Shown piece by piece: positions 9,017 to 18,422 of a stretch of DNA of 64,000 bases. A model generated the notes under the pieces. That model saw only the letters and a program-made list of their open reading frames with translations, was not told the DNA's origin and ran no database searches. Origin of the DNA: Trichococcus ilyis. GTDB taxonomy: Bacteria; Bacillota; Bacilli; Lactobacillales; Aerococcaceae. The stretch is from positions 94,415-158,414 of the forward strand of contig NZ_FNYT01000004.1 in NCBI RefSeq assembly GCF_900109135.1, read 5' to 3'. The position numbers and the translations under genes are program-made. Numbering within the stretch: the stretch's first letter is position 1; each line of letters opens with the position of its first letter.

Positions 9017-10328
9017 TGTCGTCCGCCTCCGTTTCCGTTCCGCCGACCCAACGGTCCAGCGATTTCCAGACGCCGTCGATCTGGATGAACCATTTCGGCG
9101 TCAGATTGACGAGACGATTGGATTCTTCGCTGAAGGTCCAGTCATACCCCAATGCGATCATCTGAATTTCCTGACTGCTGTAGCCAGCAGCCGCCAGCGC
9201 AGCCAAAAGGTCCGCACCGCTAAGCAGCGTGACATCCTCTCTGCGGTCCGTCAACGGCGTCTGGATGACTTGCGAAAGGAATTGCAGTTCGGTCAAAGAG
9301 GAACCCGACATATGGATCCGGGTCAACCCGTAGTCGACTTCCCCGAAGATCGGATAGCCGTTCACATATCGGCGGTAATAGACATTGTCCGTCTCCGCGT
9401 CAAACCCGTAGAAATAAAATGGATTCGTCCAATTGTCCAACATCTTGATTTCATGGAAGCTGTCCCGGATCAAACGGTAATCGGGCAGCTCTTCGGCATC
9501 GAGGATGTTGCGGTAATAGCTCAACAAGCCCGTCGCCTTATGGATGCTCAATTCAGAAATGTTATCGCTGTAGCTCACATATTCATCGTTCCCGTTATCC
9601 TTCAAATCTGTCGTGTCATCGAAAAGCAGATCGATGAAATAACTGTTCGACGGCTTTTCCACCAGATAGACCAACTTTTGGATCGTGATTGCCTCTTTCG
9701 GAAGGTACGAGATGGCGGACTCGGATTCATACGACTCCACTTCCATATAGGCGTCCTTTTGTCCTTCATAGAGATCCACCAGCGGCTGCAATACGTTCTC
9801 CGGCCGCAGTGCGGTGAAAACTTGCTTCGTCTCGTCATTCAACAGATAGACCGGATCTTCTTCCTTCGCATTGAAAATGATCCGGTCGATGCTGTCGTCA
9901 TAATAGTCCTCCTGGAGATTCGCGAAATACCGCGAAAGCAGTTCCAGCGGGATTTCTTCGGCAAAACGGATCTCCAGCTGCATAGGCGAAAGGATGAGCG
10001 CATCATAGTCCTCCTGCAGGTAGGTTGAAACGCCTTCGATTCCGTCAAGCGCGCCCTCCCCCAACAACTCGTTCACGCTCTGCATGATTCCGGGTGCCTG
10101 CGTCAAATAAATGCGTTTGTCTGTATGGACGATCATCCTGATCGGCGCAAAGACATCCTCAATTTTTTTCGTGTTCGTCAGATTGGCGGAGACGGATGTC
10201 GCCGAATTCTGGCTTAAGCCCATCGTACTCGGGGTGGAAAGGATCCTTACCGTCAGGAACAGGCTGATTGCGACCAGTGTGTAGAGCACAGCGCTCAATA
10301 TTGGTGATTCTTTTTGTTTCATCCCCAT
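9006..10328 (-). CDS. walH: WalH/YycH, membrane regulator of the WalK kinase
   Basis: 440 aa, the expected YycH length. A single N-terminal transmembrane helix (about 11-28) precedes a large extracellular domain. In Bacillus and Staphylococcus it interacts with WalK and WalI. It overlaps walK by 10 bp and walI by 11 bp. Two starts are possible: ATG at 10326-10328 (GAGGAGG 4 bp upstream) or the ATGA-overlap ATG at 10320-10322; the first is reported. Confidence 0.93.
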   Translation of the reverse strand: MGMKQKESPILSAVLYTLVAISLFLTVRILSTPSTMGLSQNSATSVSANLTNTKKIEDVFAPIRMIVHTDKRIYLTQAPGIMQSVNELLGEGALDGIEGVSTYLQEDYDALILSPMQLEIRFAEEIPLELLSRYFANLQEDYYDDSIDRIIFNAKEEDPVYLLNDETKQVFTALRPENVLQPLVDLYEGQKDAYMEVESYESESAISYLPKEAITIQKLVYLVEKPSNSYFIDLLFDDTTDLKDNGNDEYVSYSDNISELSIHKATGLLSYYRNILDAEELPDYRLIRDSFHEIKMLDNWTNPFYFYGFDAETDNVYYRRYVNGYPIFGEVDYGLTRIHMSGSSLTELQFLSQVIQTPLTDRREDVTLLSGADLLAALAAAGYSSQEIQMIALGYDWTFSEESNRLVNLTPKWFIQIDGVWKSLDRWVGGTETEADDSGL

Positions 10329-12166
10329 TCATCCTCCTCGTCCATCGGAATGTAAGGCAAGGAAATAAAGAACGTGGAGCCTTTATTTTCCACACTGGTC
10401 ACCCAGATTTTTCCGCCATGCAGCTGGACGACCTCTTTGGAGATGGCTAAGCCAAGTCCGGTGCCGCCCATGGAACGGGCCCGGGCCTTGTCGACACGGT
10501 AGAAGCGGTCGAAGACATGGTTGATATCCTTGCGCGGTATGCCCAAACCCTCGTCGGTGATGCTGATGACGACGCTGTTGTGCGTTTCCATCAGCCTGCA
10601 GGTGATTGTTCCGCCGTCCGGAGAATATTTGATGGCATTGTTCATGATATTGTCGATTACTTGGATAAATTTATCCTGGTCGATTTCGACCCAGAGCGTG
10701 CGCTGCGTAAAATCGCGTTCGATCTTGTATTTTTTGTTGCGGTACTGTTCCGATTTCAGCATCATTTCGAAGCGGTCGATGATATGCGCGACCAGTTCAT
10801 TGATGCTGACGAACTCGAAGTTCAATTCCTGTTTGCCCTGATCCATCCGCGACAAGTTCAGCAGATCGGTGATCATCCGGATCATCCGGTCGGTCTCTGT
10901 GGAGATGACCTTCAGGAACTCGGGCGCGATGTCTTTGTCCTCCCAAGCGCCGTCGATCAGCGACTCCGTATAACTCTTCACGCTCGTCAACGGCGTCCGC
11001 AATTCGTGGGACACGTTGGAAACGAAGCTGCGGCGTTCCTGTTCGACTTTTTCCTGCTCGGTGATGTCGGAAAGCACGCAGACCAGTCCGCTGATGAAGC
11101 CGGATTCCCGCTGGATGACGGAAAACTCTCCGCGCAGGATCGTATCCTGGTCTTCTGTCGCGATATTCAGGATCAGTTCATCCTGCGTCTCCAGCAACTG
11201 GCGGAAAGTGAATTTCTCGCCCAGCTTCAGCACCTTCATGATCGATTGGCCGATCGCTTTGTCTTGTGAAATCGAAAGCAAGTCCATCGCCCGACTGTTG
11301 ATGATGATGATCTTGCCGCGGCGATCGGTGGCCAGTACGCCATCCGTCATATGCCGCAGGACACTGTCCAACCTTTGGCGTTCGGATTCGGTCGTTTCCT
11401 GGGCATCTTTGACTTTGTAGGACAGATCATTGATCGTCTCGGCCAATTCGCCCAATTCGTCCGCGCCGTAGACCGTCACCTTGCCGGAATAATCGCCTTC
11501 AGCAATATTCGCCGTCTGCCTGCGCATCTCGGAAATGGGCCGCGTGATCCCTCTGGAGATGATCACCGCCAAAATGATCGTAATGATGATTGCGACGACC
11601 GATGCATTCAGAAAGATGCTGACCGTCTGGTTCATCTGCGAGTAGACCGATTCGATGTTGGACTCCATCACCAACACGCCGATAAGGGTTCCGGTATTGT
11701 CGGTCGAATAGATCGGGCTGATATTCTTCAGCACCCGGCTGTTCGTGTCTTCCTTCACATATTGGTAGGAGGAGGGGGAGTCGAGCAGGATGACTTGTTG
11801 GACATCTCGGTCGGTTGACTTCGTTCCGATCAGGGACTGCAGCGTTTGGTCATTGATGCCGAGAATATAGCCCTGTTCGTCCAGGACTTGCGTTTCCAGA
11901 ATGTTGGTTCCGGTAAAATCGCTGAGAACAGTCTGCACGGAAGCCTCCAGCTTTTCCGCATCATCATCCATCAGCAGCGGCTGCAGCGTCTTCTCCAGGA
12001 AGCCCGCGTTCAGGCTCATCTGGCTGTCGAAGTTGCTGATCATTTTCGTTTCCAGCTCCCGGATAAAATATGCTCCGATCAGCTGCAGCGATACCAACAG
12101 AAGGAAAATGAACAGCATCGGTATCTTGAAATGAATGGAGTGAACCAAACGTATCTTTTTGTTCAT
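10319..12166 (-). CDS. walK: WalK/VicK sensor histidine kinase
   Basis: Essential cell-wall homeostasis kinase, 615 aa. Domains in order: TM1 (13-34), extracellular sensor (about 35-182), TM2 (183-204), HAMP (about 203-258), PAS (about 263-370), HisKA (about 375-445) with phosphoacceptor H387 in SNVSHELRTPL, and HATPase_c (about 485-605) with DEGLGIP and GGTGLGLAIS boxes. The extracellular sensor domain, absent from the streptococcal VicK type, is of the Bacillus/Staphylococcus kind. The gene starts 6 bp after walR and overlaps walH. Confidence 0.97.
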   Translation of the reverse strand: MNKKIRLVHSIHFKIPMLFIFLLLVSLQLIGAYFIRELETKMISNFDSQMSLNAGFLEKTLQPLLMDDDAEKLEASVQTVLSDFTGTNILETQVLDEQGYILGINDQTLQSLIGTKSTDRDVQQVILLDSPSSYQYVKEDTNSRVLKNISPIYSTDNTGTLIGVLVMESNIESVYSQMNQTVSIFLNASVVAIIITIILAVIISRGITRPISEMRRQTANIAEGDYSGKVTVYGADELGELAETINDLSYKVKDAQETTESERQRLDSVLRHMTDGVLATDRRGKIIIINSRAMDLLSISQDKAIGQSIMKVLKLGEKFTFRQLLETQDELILNIATEDQDTILRGEFSVIQRESGFISGLVCVLSDITEQEKVEQERRSFVSNVSHELRTPLTSVKSYTESLIDGAWEDKDIAPEFLKVISTETDRMIRMITDLLNLSRMDQGKQELNFEFVSINELVAHIIDRFEMMLKSEQYRNKKYKIERDFTQRTLWVEIDQDKFIQVIDNIMNNAIKYSPDGGTITCRLMETHNSVVISITDEGLGIPRKDINHVFDRFYRVDKARARSMGGTGLGLAISKEVVQLHGGKIWVTSVENKGSTFFISLPYIPMDEEDEWG

Positions 12167-12172
12167 ATATTC

Positions 12173-12880
12173 TTACTCCTGATCCGGATTCTTCAAGAAG
12201 TAGCCTACTCCTCTTCGTGTGATCAGCCAGGTCGGGTGGCTTGGTGTATCCTCGATTTTTTCACGCAGTCTGCGGACCGTCACATCAACCGTGCGGACGT
12301 CGCCGAAATAATCATAGCCCCAGACGGTCTGCAGCAGATGCTCCCGCGTCATCACCTGGCCGATGTGTTTCGCCAAATAATGCAACAGTTCAAATTCGCG
12401 GTGGGTCAATTCGATCTCCACCCCGCGTTTCGATACGATATAGGCATCTTCGTGGATGACCAAGGAACCGATCTTGATTTCGTTCGTGTCCTCTTCTTCA
12501 ACAGGCGCTGCCACCGGAGCGGCTTGTCTCCTCAAATTCGCTTTGACGCGCGCGACCAATTCCCTGTTCGAGAAGGGTTTCGTGACATAATCGTCCGCAC
12601 CCAGTTCCAGACCGAGCACTTTGTCGATTTCGGAATCTTTTGCCGTCAGCATGATGATCGGCACATCACTCGTTTTGCGGATTTCCCGGCAGACTTCCAA
12701 TCCGTCCATTTTCGGCAGCATCAGATCCAGCAGGATGATATCCGGGCCCACTTCGGCAAACTGCGCCAAAGCTTCTTCGCCATCATAGGCAGTAAAGACG
12801 TCATAACCTTCCTTGGTCAGATTGAACTTGATTATATCCGAGATCGGTTTTTCATCGTCCACCACTAATATCTTTTTCAT
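12173..12880 (-). CDS. walR: WalR/VicR response regulator (OmpR family)
   Basis: 235 aa. The receiver domain (1-120) contains the acidic pocket VVDDE, phosphoacceptor D52 in [12 protein letters not shown] and the KPF motif. An OmpR/PhoB winged helix fills about 135-230. It controls peptidoglycan hydrolases and wall metabolism in related bacteria. First gene of the walRKHI operon; AAGGAGG ribosome-binding site, and an excellent sigma-A promoter at 12937-12965. Confidence 0.98.
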   Translation of the reverse strand: MKKILVVDDEKPISDIIKFNLTKEGYDVFTAYDGEEALAQFAEVGPDIILLDLMLPKMDGLEVCREIRKTSDVPIIMLTAKDSEIDKVLGLELGADDYVTKPFSNRELVARVKANLRRQAAPVAAPVEEEDTNEIKIGSLVIHEDAYIVSKRGVEIELTHREFELLHYLAKHIGQVMTREHLLQTVWGYDYFGDVRTVDVTVRRLREKIEDTPSHPTWLITRRGVGYFLKNPDQE

Positions 12881-12936
12881 ATTCGAACCTCCTTGTTTCT
12901 TGCAACTCTCTGTCCCATGCGGAACGTCTACTCTTC

Positions 12937-12965
12937 ATTATACAATTGCCGTCGATTAAGTGCAA
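12937..12965 (-). promoter_or_regulatory. walR operon promoter (sigma-A type)
   Basis: Reading the minus strand: TTGCAC (12960-12965), 17-bp spacer, TATAAT (12937-12942); about 57 bp upstream of the walR ATG. Confidence 0.85.
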
Positions 12966-13034
12966 AGCGTTCCTGAATCAGCCCCGGACAGGAACCCGGA
13001 TTGCCGATTCAGGGACAGCATGACTGTGCAAAAA

Positions 13035-13076
13035 AGGACGAGGCATCAATCGTTTTCCTGACTGATGGCTCATCCT
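13035..13076 (-). terminator. Terminator of the L,D-transpeptidase gene
   Basis: 14-bp stem with two mismatches (13035-13048 with 13063-13076) after the gene; A-run at 13030-13035 gives a U-tract on the minus transcript. Confidence 0.75.
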
Positions 13077-13107
13077 CCTGTTAGACATTATGGCGTTCGT
13101 TGACGCA

Positions 13108-14484
13108 TCAGCTGTGGATGACGACCGGAACCCCGACACTGATCATCCCGAACAGTTCAGCCATTACCCCCGGTGGCGTATTGACACAGCCATTCGAGCC
13201 GGCGGTAAGCCAATATTCGCCGCCGTATGCAGGCTGCCAGGATGAATCGTGGATACCGACCCCGGTCCAATCGACAGGCATCCAGTATTCGACGGGCGAT
13301 TCATAATCTTTTTCCGTCTTTGGGTTGTAGCCTTTCAGAACGGCATCCTCTTCTTTGTTCCAGATATAGAAGACACCTGTCGGAGTTGGTGTCTGCGGGT
13401 GTCCGGAAACGATGTCCGTTTCGAGCGCAACGGCGCCGTCCTTGTAGTACCACATGTGCTGGCTGGAAAGGTCCACTTCGACATAGGTTGTGCCGATATC
13501 AGCGCCATCGGCATGATAGCCGGTGCCGTTGTAATTAGGCGTCACCGTAACGTCCTTACCTGCCAAAACATAGCTGATCAGGTTGTCCGTTTCGTCTGCG
13601 ACAGCCAAGGTCCATCCGTACGTACCGGCTGGAACTTGGACCGTTTCGCCGTCCGCCGCCAAGAAATCCCGCGTGCGGGAATAAGTGCTGTATTTGTCGC
13701 TCAGTCCCTGCAGATAGGCTGTGACGCCTTCTCGGTTGACCGACACCTCGCCGTTCTCATCGATGCCCAACCATTCGACAATGGCTGTTTGCGGCACCGT
13801 CTCGGTCTGTCCGGAAATGGTGTATTGGATGACCGTGTCCGTCAACTCGTCCAATTTTTGCACGGTTTCCTTCAGAACCGGATCATCCGCCGTCAACGCG
13901 GGCTGTTGGTACGCCGCTGCCACATCGACTTCGCTTTCTCCGGCAACGACTGCTGCCAGTATCGTTGCCTTCAACTGCTCCAGATCGACCTTGTTCCCCG
14001 CTGCTTCGGGCGTAATCTCATAGCCGTCCGTTCCTTTTACGACTGTAGCGTTCACAGGGGCCGTGCGGTTCTCGTTATCCAAAGGGATCTCCGCCAGGAT
14101 GCCCGCCAAAGCTGCTTCATCAACGGATACGCCGCTCAGGTCGGTTTGTGCCTGCTTCTCCCGGAACAGCAGGATCGGCCAATTCCACCCTCTCTGCTCG
14201 GCCTTCATCGTTTCCAGTTTTTCGGTATTGTCGACGGACACGCCCAAGTCGGCCGGTGTGAAGGCATGGATCGCCTCCCCGTTTTCGACGATTTGGATCT
14301 GTGCCTGTGCGATTGCCGCGGTTGTCTCTGCTTTTGCTTGGGCTACGGTGTCATTCGATATGTCAATGCCATCCAGCGTTGTATTCGGTAAGAACTTATC
14401 CTCATAATAGCTACCTGCACCAAAGTATCCGGCTGCAATCAATAAGACCGCCGTAGCGCCAATGATGATGGGTTTCTTTTTCAC
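13108..14484 (-). CDS. Membrane-anchored L,D-transpeptidase (YkuD domain)
   Basis: About 458 aa. An N-terminal signal anchor (hydrophobic IIIGATAVLLIAAGYFGAG) precedes two repeats resembling the PG-binding_4/YoaR-type domain (about 40-300). The YkuD catalytic domain occupies about 330-455. The catalytic motif appears as GIHDSSWQ and then SNGCVN, the Cys being the acyl-enzyme nucleophile; SNGC replaces the commoner SHGC, a tolerated variant. The enzyme should form 3-3 crosslinks or attach groups to peptidoglycan. Start chosen: GTG at 14482-14484 with AAGGTGG 7 bp upstream; a GTG four codons earlier lacks an SD. It lies next to walRK, which commonly controls wall genes, but is transcribed separately. 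Confidence 0.9.
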   Translation of the reverse strand: MKKKPIIIGATAVLLIAAGYFGAGSYYEDKFLPNTTLDGIDISNDTVAQAKAETTAAIAQAQIQIVENGEAIHAFTPADLGVSVDNTEKLETMKAEQRGWNWPILLFREKQAQTDLSGVSVDEAALAGILAEIPLDNENRTAPVNATVVKGTDGYEITPEAAGNKVDLEQLKATILAAVVAGESEVDVAAAYQQPALTADDPVLKETVQKLDELTDTVIQYTISGQTETVPQTAIVEWLGIDENGEVSVNREGVTAYLQGLSDKYSTYSRTRDFLAADGETVQVPAGTYGWTLAVADETDNLISYVLAGKDVTVTPNYNGTGYHADGADIGTTYVEVDLSSQHMWYYKDGAVALETDIVSGHPQTPTPTGVFYIWNKEEDAVLKGYNPKTEKDYESPVEYWMPVDWTGVGIHDSSWQPAYGGEYWLTAGSNGCVNTPPGVMAELFGMISVGVPVVIHS

Positions 14485-14696
14485 TGTCCAGACCACCTTC
14501 TCGTTTTGTTACACTGCGATTACGTTTGTGTTACAAATCATTGTAACTTACTTTTTATTACTTTACCATGTTTTCTTCCAAAAGCAAGCGATTTTTTCTT
14601 AATTTTTTTATATATCGGCCTGTTCTTAGACTTTCATCATAATACCAATGGGACAGAATTGCAAACAGGCATGCTGCGTTTTCATTCGCGCACCCT

Positions 14697-14828
14697 GCTC
14701 CGGTGAACATAGGCTTCGCTGGAGTTCAGCCAACATGGGGGTTGCCTTCTCCGATTCGGGCGGCTTCGTCGGAGCTCCGGCTGACTGTTACCGGTGTGCT
14801 CCGGCGAGCGGACCTTTCACCGGAGCTG
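14697..14828. repeat. Array of three GC-rich palindromes, ~51-bp period (array 1)
   Basis: Units start near 14697, 14749 and 14799. Each is an imperfect ~30-bp inverted repeat with arms like CTCCGGYGA and TCRCCGGAG. The best is 14799-14828 (CTCCGGCGA with TCACCGGAG). The surrounding gap 14485-15022 has no gene. Confidence 0.75.
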
Positions 14829-14867
14829 ACGATTGATTCAGAGATCAAGCTCCTGTATGGTATCTTT

Positions 14868-14950
14868 GCGCTTGTCCGATTTCTTACGGTTATCGGACAA
14901 GCTCTGCTACATTTGCCTTGCGCTTGTCCGATTATCTCATTACGGACTTT
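14868..14950. repeat. TTGTCCGAT hairpin pair, 51 bp apart
   Basis: Perfect inverted repeat CTTGTCCGAT (14871-14880) with ATCGGACAAG (14891-14901) around an 11-nt loop. A second, decayed copy starts at 14922, exactly 51 bp later. A related hairpin lies at 56668-56700. Confidence 0.7.
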
Positions 14951-14979
14951 CATTGTCGGCTCGGAGCCAGTCTGGGCTA

Positions 14980-15024
14980 AAGAAAGAAGGGGCCCCCTCT
15001 CGACAAGGGCGCCCCTTCTTTCTT
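14980..15024 (-). terminator. Terminator of trmR
   Basis: 13-bp stem AAGAAAGAAGGGG/CCCCTTCTTTCTT overlapping the trmR stop codon, 19-nt loop. Confidence 0.8.
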
Positions 15025-15751
15025 ATGCGTGATTCTGTTTCTCCGCTTGGATTTCATCCAGGATATAGCTGAAATCGAAATCCTCTTTCTTTACGATCAG
15101 CAGCAGCCCGTCGCCCAGAGGCACGAGCGAAGTTTCCAAGGCTGGGTGGTCCAAAACGGTGTCCATCAGCTGGTTCAGGCGTCGGTGGATCTTGCGGACC
15201 CTTTTCGGAACATCCGCCTCGTCGTCCAGGATGGTGCCGCCCTGGAACACATCGTCGATGACCAGCATGCCCTCTTTTTTCAGCAGCCGGATGCAATGCG
15301 GCAGAAACTCATAATATTTGGCTTTCGCGCTGTCCATGAAGATGAAATCATAAGGCCCTTCCAGCGTAGGCAGGATCTCTGCGGCATCGCCTTCCAGCAG
15401 CGTCACTTTGTCGGCAAGGCCCAGCTTCTCGAAGTTGGCTTTGGCGTTGTTGATCATGACCTCGAAACGGTCGATGGTCGTGACATGACCTTCCGCTCCG
15501 ACATGCTGCGCCATCAGGCTGCCCGAGAAGCCGATCGCTGCACCGATCTCCAGTATCCGCTTGGGTTTGATCTGCCCCAGCAGCATGTTCAGGAATACCG
15601 CAGTTTCGTGCGGGATGATCGGCACCCCTTTTTCATTCGCGGTTTTTTCCAGTTCCCCCAACTCTCCCGGGAAACGTTTCAGTCTGTCGCGCATAAAAGC
15701 GACCAGTTCTTTTTTAACGACGGGTCTGTTCATCATTTCATTCAATGCCAT
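15023..15751 (-). CDS. trmR: TrmR-like O-methyltransferase (SAM-dependent)
   Basis: 242 aa class I methyltransferase of the O-methyltransferase_3 family. The SAM-binding motif is ILEIGAAIGFSG (about 70-81), the metal/acceptor region is FIFMDSAKAKYYEF, and VIDDVFQGG follows. In Bacillus the orthologue (YrrM/TrmR) methylates 5-hydroxyuridine at tRNA position 34 to 5-methoxyuridine. The assignment to tRNA rather than a small-molecule substrate is by family resemblance. It has its own terminator. Confidence 0.85.
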   Translation of the reverse strand: MALNEMMNRPVVKKELVAFMRDRLKRFPGELGELEKTANEKGVPIIPHETAVFLNMLLGQIKPKRILEIGAAIGFSGSLMAQHVGAEGHVTTIDRFEVMINNAKANFEKLGLADKVTLLEGDAAEILPTLEGPYDFIFMDSAKAKYYEFLPHCIRLLKKEGMLVIDDVFQGGTILDDEADVPKRVRKIHRRLNQLMDTVLDHPALETSLVPLGDGLLLIVKKEDFDFSYILDEIQAEKQNHA

Positions 15752-15849
15752 GCTTTTTTCTCCTTATCAAACACACTTTTATTAATGGCAACAAGGCTGG
15801 GGCAGAAAGCCGCTTTCTGCATCCGGCCCTTGTTTGGGTCTGCATAAAC

Positions 15850-15961
15850 GCGGGACAGAACGCAGCCCCTGGCTCCACTGCACAGACAATGCGCGGATGG
15901 TTTGCAGCCATCCTGGGTTTGTGCGCTCCAGTGGTCCGGGGCTGAACGCGTTCTGTCCCGC
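15850..15961. repeat. 112-bp near-palindrome downstream of the CNNM gene
   Basis: Nested complementary blocks: GCGGGACAGAACGC/GCGTTCTGTCCCGC at the ends, then CAGCCCC/GGGGCTG type, CCACTG/CAGTGG and GGATGG/CCATCC at the apex. It can fold into one long hairpin. A separate short hairpin GCAGAAAG/CTTTCTGC lies at 15801-15819. It could end the CNNM transcript or be a miniature inverted-repeat element. Confidence 0.7.
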
Positions 15962-15971
15962 TCTTTTGCGT

Positions 15972-17306
15972 TTATTCGTCTTCAACAACAACTTCTTGGA
16001 CCGGCCCCCTCGTGACGCGGATGCCGCGGATCCTTCCGCTTTCGACCTGCGTAGTCGTCAGCAGATACTCTCCAGCTTGGATCGTCGCCTGCTCATCGTC
16101 TTTCGGGAAATACCCGAGTTCCTCGATTATGTAGCCGGCGATCGTGTCCACTTCTTCGGAAGCGATCGCCGTCTTGAACAACTGATTGAACTTGTCCAGC
16201 GGCATGCGTCCATTCACGACGTAATGGTTCTCATCGATTTTTTTCGACATACGGTAAATCTCATCATACTCGTCCTCGATATCCCCGACGATTTCCTCGA
16301 GCAGATCCTCGAGGGTGATGATCCCTTCCACGCCGCCGTATTCATCTTTGATGATGGCCATATGCGTGTGGGTCTTGCGGAACTCGACCAACAGATCGTC
16401 GATATAGATGGTCGACGGGACAAACAAAGGCGCATTGACCAGTTCGCGGAAATCAATCCGCGCGAAGCCGACTTCCTTCGATGCCTTCAAAACATTTTTC
16501 ATATGCAGAACACCGATGATATTGTCCTTGTCTTCCTCATAGACCGGAATCCGCGAATATTGACTGTTCAGCACCAGCGCGATATTGTATTCCAGATCAT
16601 CATCCAAATCCATCATCAAGGTATCGGTCCGCGGCACCATCAATTCACGGGCCAGCTTCGTGTCCAACGAAAGCACGCCCTGCATCATTGTGAACTCGGA
16701 AGGATCGATGACGCCTTCGCCTCGGCTTTGGGCGAGGATGGCTTTCATTTCATCGCGGGTGAGCTTCTCTTCCTCATTCGTGAATTCGATCGGCGTCAGC
16801 TTCTTCAGGATGCCTGTAGAAAACGACAAGAGCCAGACGAATGGCTTGAAGAGGGTCTTCACGACAGCGATCGGGCCGGCAGTATGGCGCGCAATCGTTT
16901 CCGGCATCTGCAGGGCGATCTGTTTGGGATACAGTTCACCGAACACAAGCGTTATGTAGGAAAGGATGACGGTGATGATGATCATCGCGATCGTTTTGCC
17001 GCCGGTGATGCTTCCCAACAACGGTTCGATATATCCGACAAAATTGGATGAGGCTGATGCACTGCTGAAGAATCCGGCAAAGGTGATGGCGACTTGGATG
17101 GTGGCCAGGAAATCATCGGGATTCTCCAGGAGACGCAAGACCCTTTTGGCCTTTTTGTCGCCTTCTTTGGCTAGCTTCTCGATTTTGGAACGGTTGATGG
17201 AAACAAATGCCAATTCCGCTGAGGCGAAATAAGCATTCAATAAAGTCAGGGTTAGGATCAATGCTAATTTTGATGATAACGACTGGCCTTCGGGGTCTGG
17301 GTTCAT
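15972..17306 (-). CDS. CNNM/CorC-family transporter or hemolysin-like protein (HlyC/CorC)
   Basis: About 444 aa. An N-terminal CNNM domain with three to four transmembrane helices (about 10-190) is followed by a CBS pair (about 205-330) and a C-terminal CorC_HlyC transporter-associated domain (about 345-430). Such proteins act in Mg2+ (or Co2+) efflux or are associated with it. ATG at 17304-17306 is chosen because AAGGAG lies just upstream and the longer frame starts with a Cys/Trp-rich sequence unlike the family. The gene ends in the long hairpin at 15850-15961. Confidence 0.92.
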   Translation of the reverse strand: MNPDPEGQSLSSKLALILTLTLLNAYFASAELAFVSINRSKIEKLAKEGDKKAKRVLRLLENPDDFLATIQVAITFAGFFSSASASSNFVGYIEPLLGSITGGKTIAMIIITVILSYITLVFGELYPKQIALQMPETIARHTAGPIAVVKTLFKPFVWLLSFSTGILKKLTPIEFTNEEEKLTRDEMKAILAQSRGEGVIDPSEFTMMQGVLSLDTKLARELMVPRTDTLMMDLDDDLEYNIALVLNSQYSRIPVYEEDKDNIIGVLHMKNVLKASKEVGFARIDFRELVNAPLFVPSTIYIDDLLVEFRKTHTHMAIIKDEYGGVEGIITLEDLLEEIVGDIEDEYDEIYRMSKKIDENHYVVNGRMPLDKFNQLFKTAIASEEVDTIAGYIIEELGYFPKDDEQATIQAGEYLLTTTQVESGRIRGIRVTRGPVQEVVVEDE

Positions 17307-17636
17307 ATGATTTTTTTCTCCTTTTTCATGTCTGCTCACGCAACGAGGATGCCTTTTGAAAGCGGCCTCCGTCCAGTTGCATAAAAAAATATAGATTCTG
17401 TTCAATTATATACTACTTAATATAGGGAACGCCACCCGAAAAATCAAGAGATTTTTCCTGCTCCGGCTGAGGCATCCGATTCGTGCTGTTCACGGTGGCG
17501 ATTTTCGGGAGTGCCGGGCAGCGACAAGTGTTCTCATCCCAATCTAATGTTTACCCGAACCCGACACCTCGTTGTAAGGGCTTCACTGCTTGATTTATCA
17601 AATGTTTAATATTTTCCAAGTATGCGTTTTTAACCG
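17307..17636. other. Gene-free gap between the divergent CNNM and cbpA genes
   Basis: It holds the upstream regions of two divergent genes. Seen: an AT hairpin AAAAATC/GATTTTT near 17440-17458, and the 12-mer TTGATTTATCAA at 17590-17601, which recurs upstream of cshA. No coding frame with an SD was found. Confidence 0.6.
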
Positions 17637-17692
17637 TTGCTTTTTTTCATTTTAATGTTATTATCACTTTAGACAACTGTGTTTTTAGGAGG
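17637..17692 (+). promoter_or_regulatory. cbpA promoter and ribosome-binding site
   Basis: TTGCTT (17637-17642), 16-bp spacer, TATTAT (17659-17664); AGGAGG at 17687-17692. Confidence 0.65.
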
Positions 17693-17703
17693 ACCTATAC
17701 TAT

Positions 17704-18345
17704 ATGCTTATCCGCTCACTTGCCATCCCGAAACGGGAGCTGACGATCGTCAAAGAGTCTGCCACGCTTCGGGATGCGCTGGATATTCTCGAAGAGTCCG
17801 GCTTCCGTTGCGTTCCGATCCTGGACGAAACCGAAACCATTTTTCGTGGGAATATCTACAAGATGCATATCTATCGGCACAAAGCGAACGGCGGCGACAT
17901 GAACCTGCCGGTCACGCATCTGCTGAAGAATGCCACCAAATTCATTTCGATAGACAGTTCATTCTTTAAGGTGTTTTTTACCATCAAAGAATTGCCCTAC
18001 ATTTCCGTTTTGAACAAGGATATGACCTTTTACGGCATCCTGACCCATAACGCCTTGCTGAACATGCTTGCCCAATCTTGGAGCATCGATGTCGGCAGCT
18101 ATGTGCTGACGGTCATCGCACCTGGCCAAAAAGGCGATCTGTACCACATCACCAAAATCATCAACCGCTACTCTTCCATCGCCAGCTGCATTTCCCTCGA
18201 CATCAACCGGGAAGATGCGCTGCGCAGGGTACTGGTCACTTTGCCCGCAGGCACTCCCAAACAAGTGCTGGATTCCATCGTGAAGGCACTGGAGCGCAAG
18301 GATTTCCGCGTGACCGAAATCGAGAACCTGCAAGTGGATTTCTGA
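17704..18345 (+). CDS. cbpA: CBS-pair plus ACT-like protein, probable c-di-AMP-binding CbpA
   Basis: 213 aa cytosolic protein. Two CBS motifs span about 1-135 (LRDALDILEESGFRCVPILDE and, later, YISVLNKDMTFYGILTHNAL). A C-terminal ACT-like domain covers about 138-213 (YVLTVIAPGQKGDLYHITKI). This layout matches CbpA of Listeria and lactic acid bacteria, a c-di-AMP receptor of poorly known role. Monocistronic, with its own promoter and a shared terminator. The c-di-AMP ligand is inferred from the family. Confidence 0.75.
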   Translation: MLIRSLAIPKRELTIVKESATLRDALDILEESGFRCVPILDETETIFRGNIYKMHIYRHKANGGDMNLPVTHLLKNATKFISIDSSFFKVFFTIKELPYISVLNKDMTFYGILTHNALLNMLAQSWSIDVGSYVLTVIAPGQKGDLYHITKIINRYSSIASCISLDINREDALRRVLVTLPAGTPKQVLDSIVKALERKDFRVTEIENLQVDF

Positions 18346-18368
18346 AAAAGCTCCCATGTTACACGCAT

Positions 18369-18409
18369 AAAAAAGTCGGACAAGCTTTAGGCTTGGTCCG
18401 ACTTTTTTT
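18369..18409. terminator. Bidirectional terminator between cbpA and the MBL hydrolase
   Basis: Long stem built on AAAAAGTCGGAC/GTCCGACTTTTT plus AAGC/GCTT, with A- and T-runs on both sides. Confidence 0.9.
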
Positions 18410-18422
18410 GCGCGCACCCGAA

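Noticed and set aside
17590..17601. FNR-type operator reading of TTGATTTATCAA
   Set aside because: FNR sites need four bases between half-sites (TTGAT-N4-ATCAA); here there are two.
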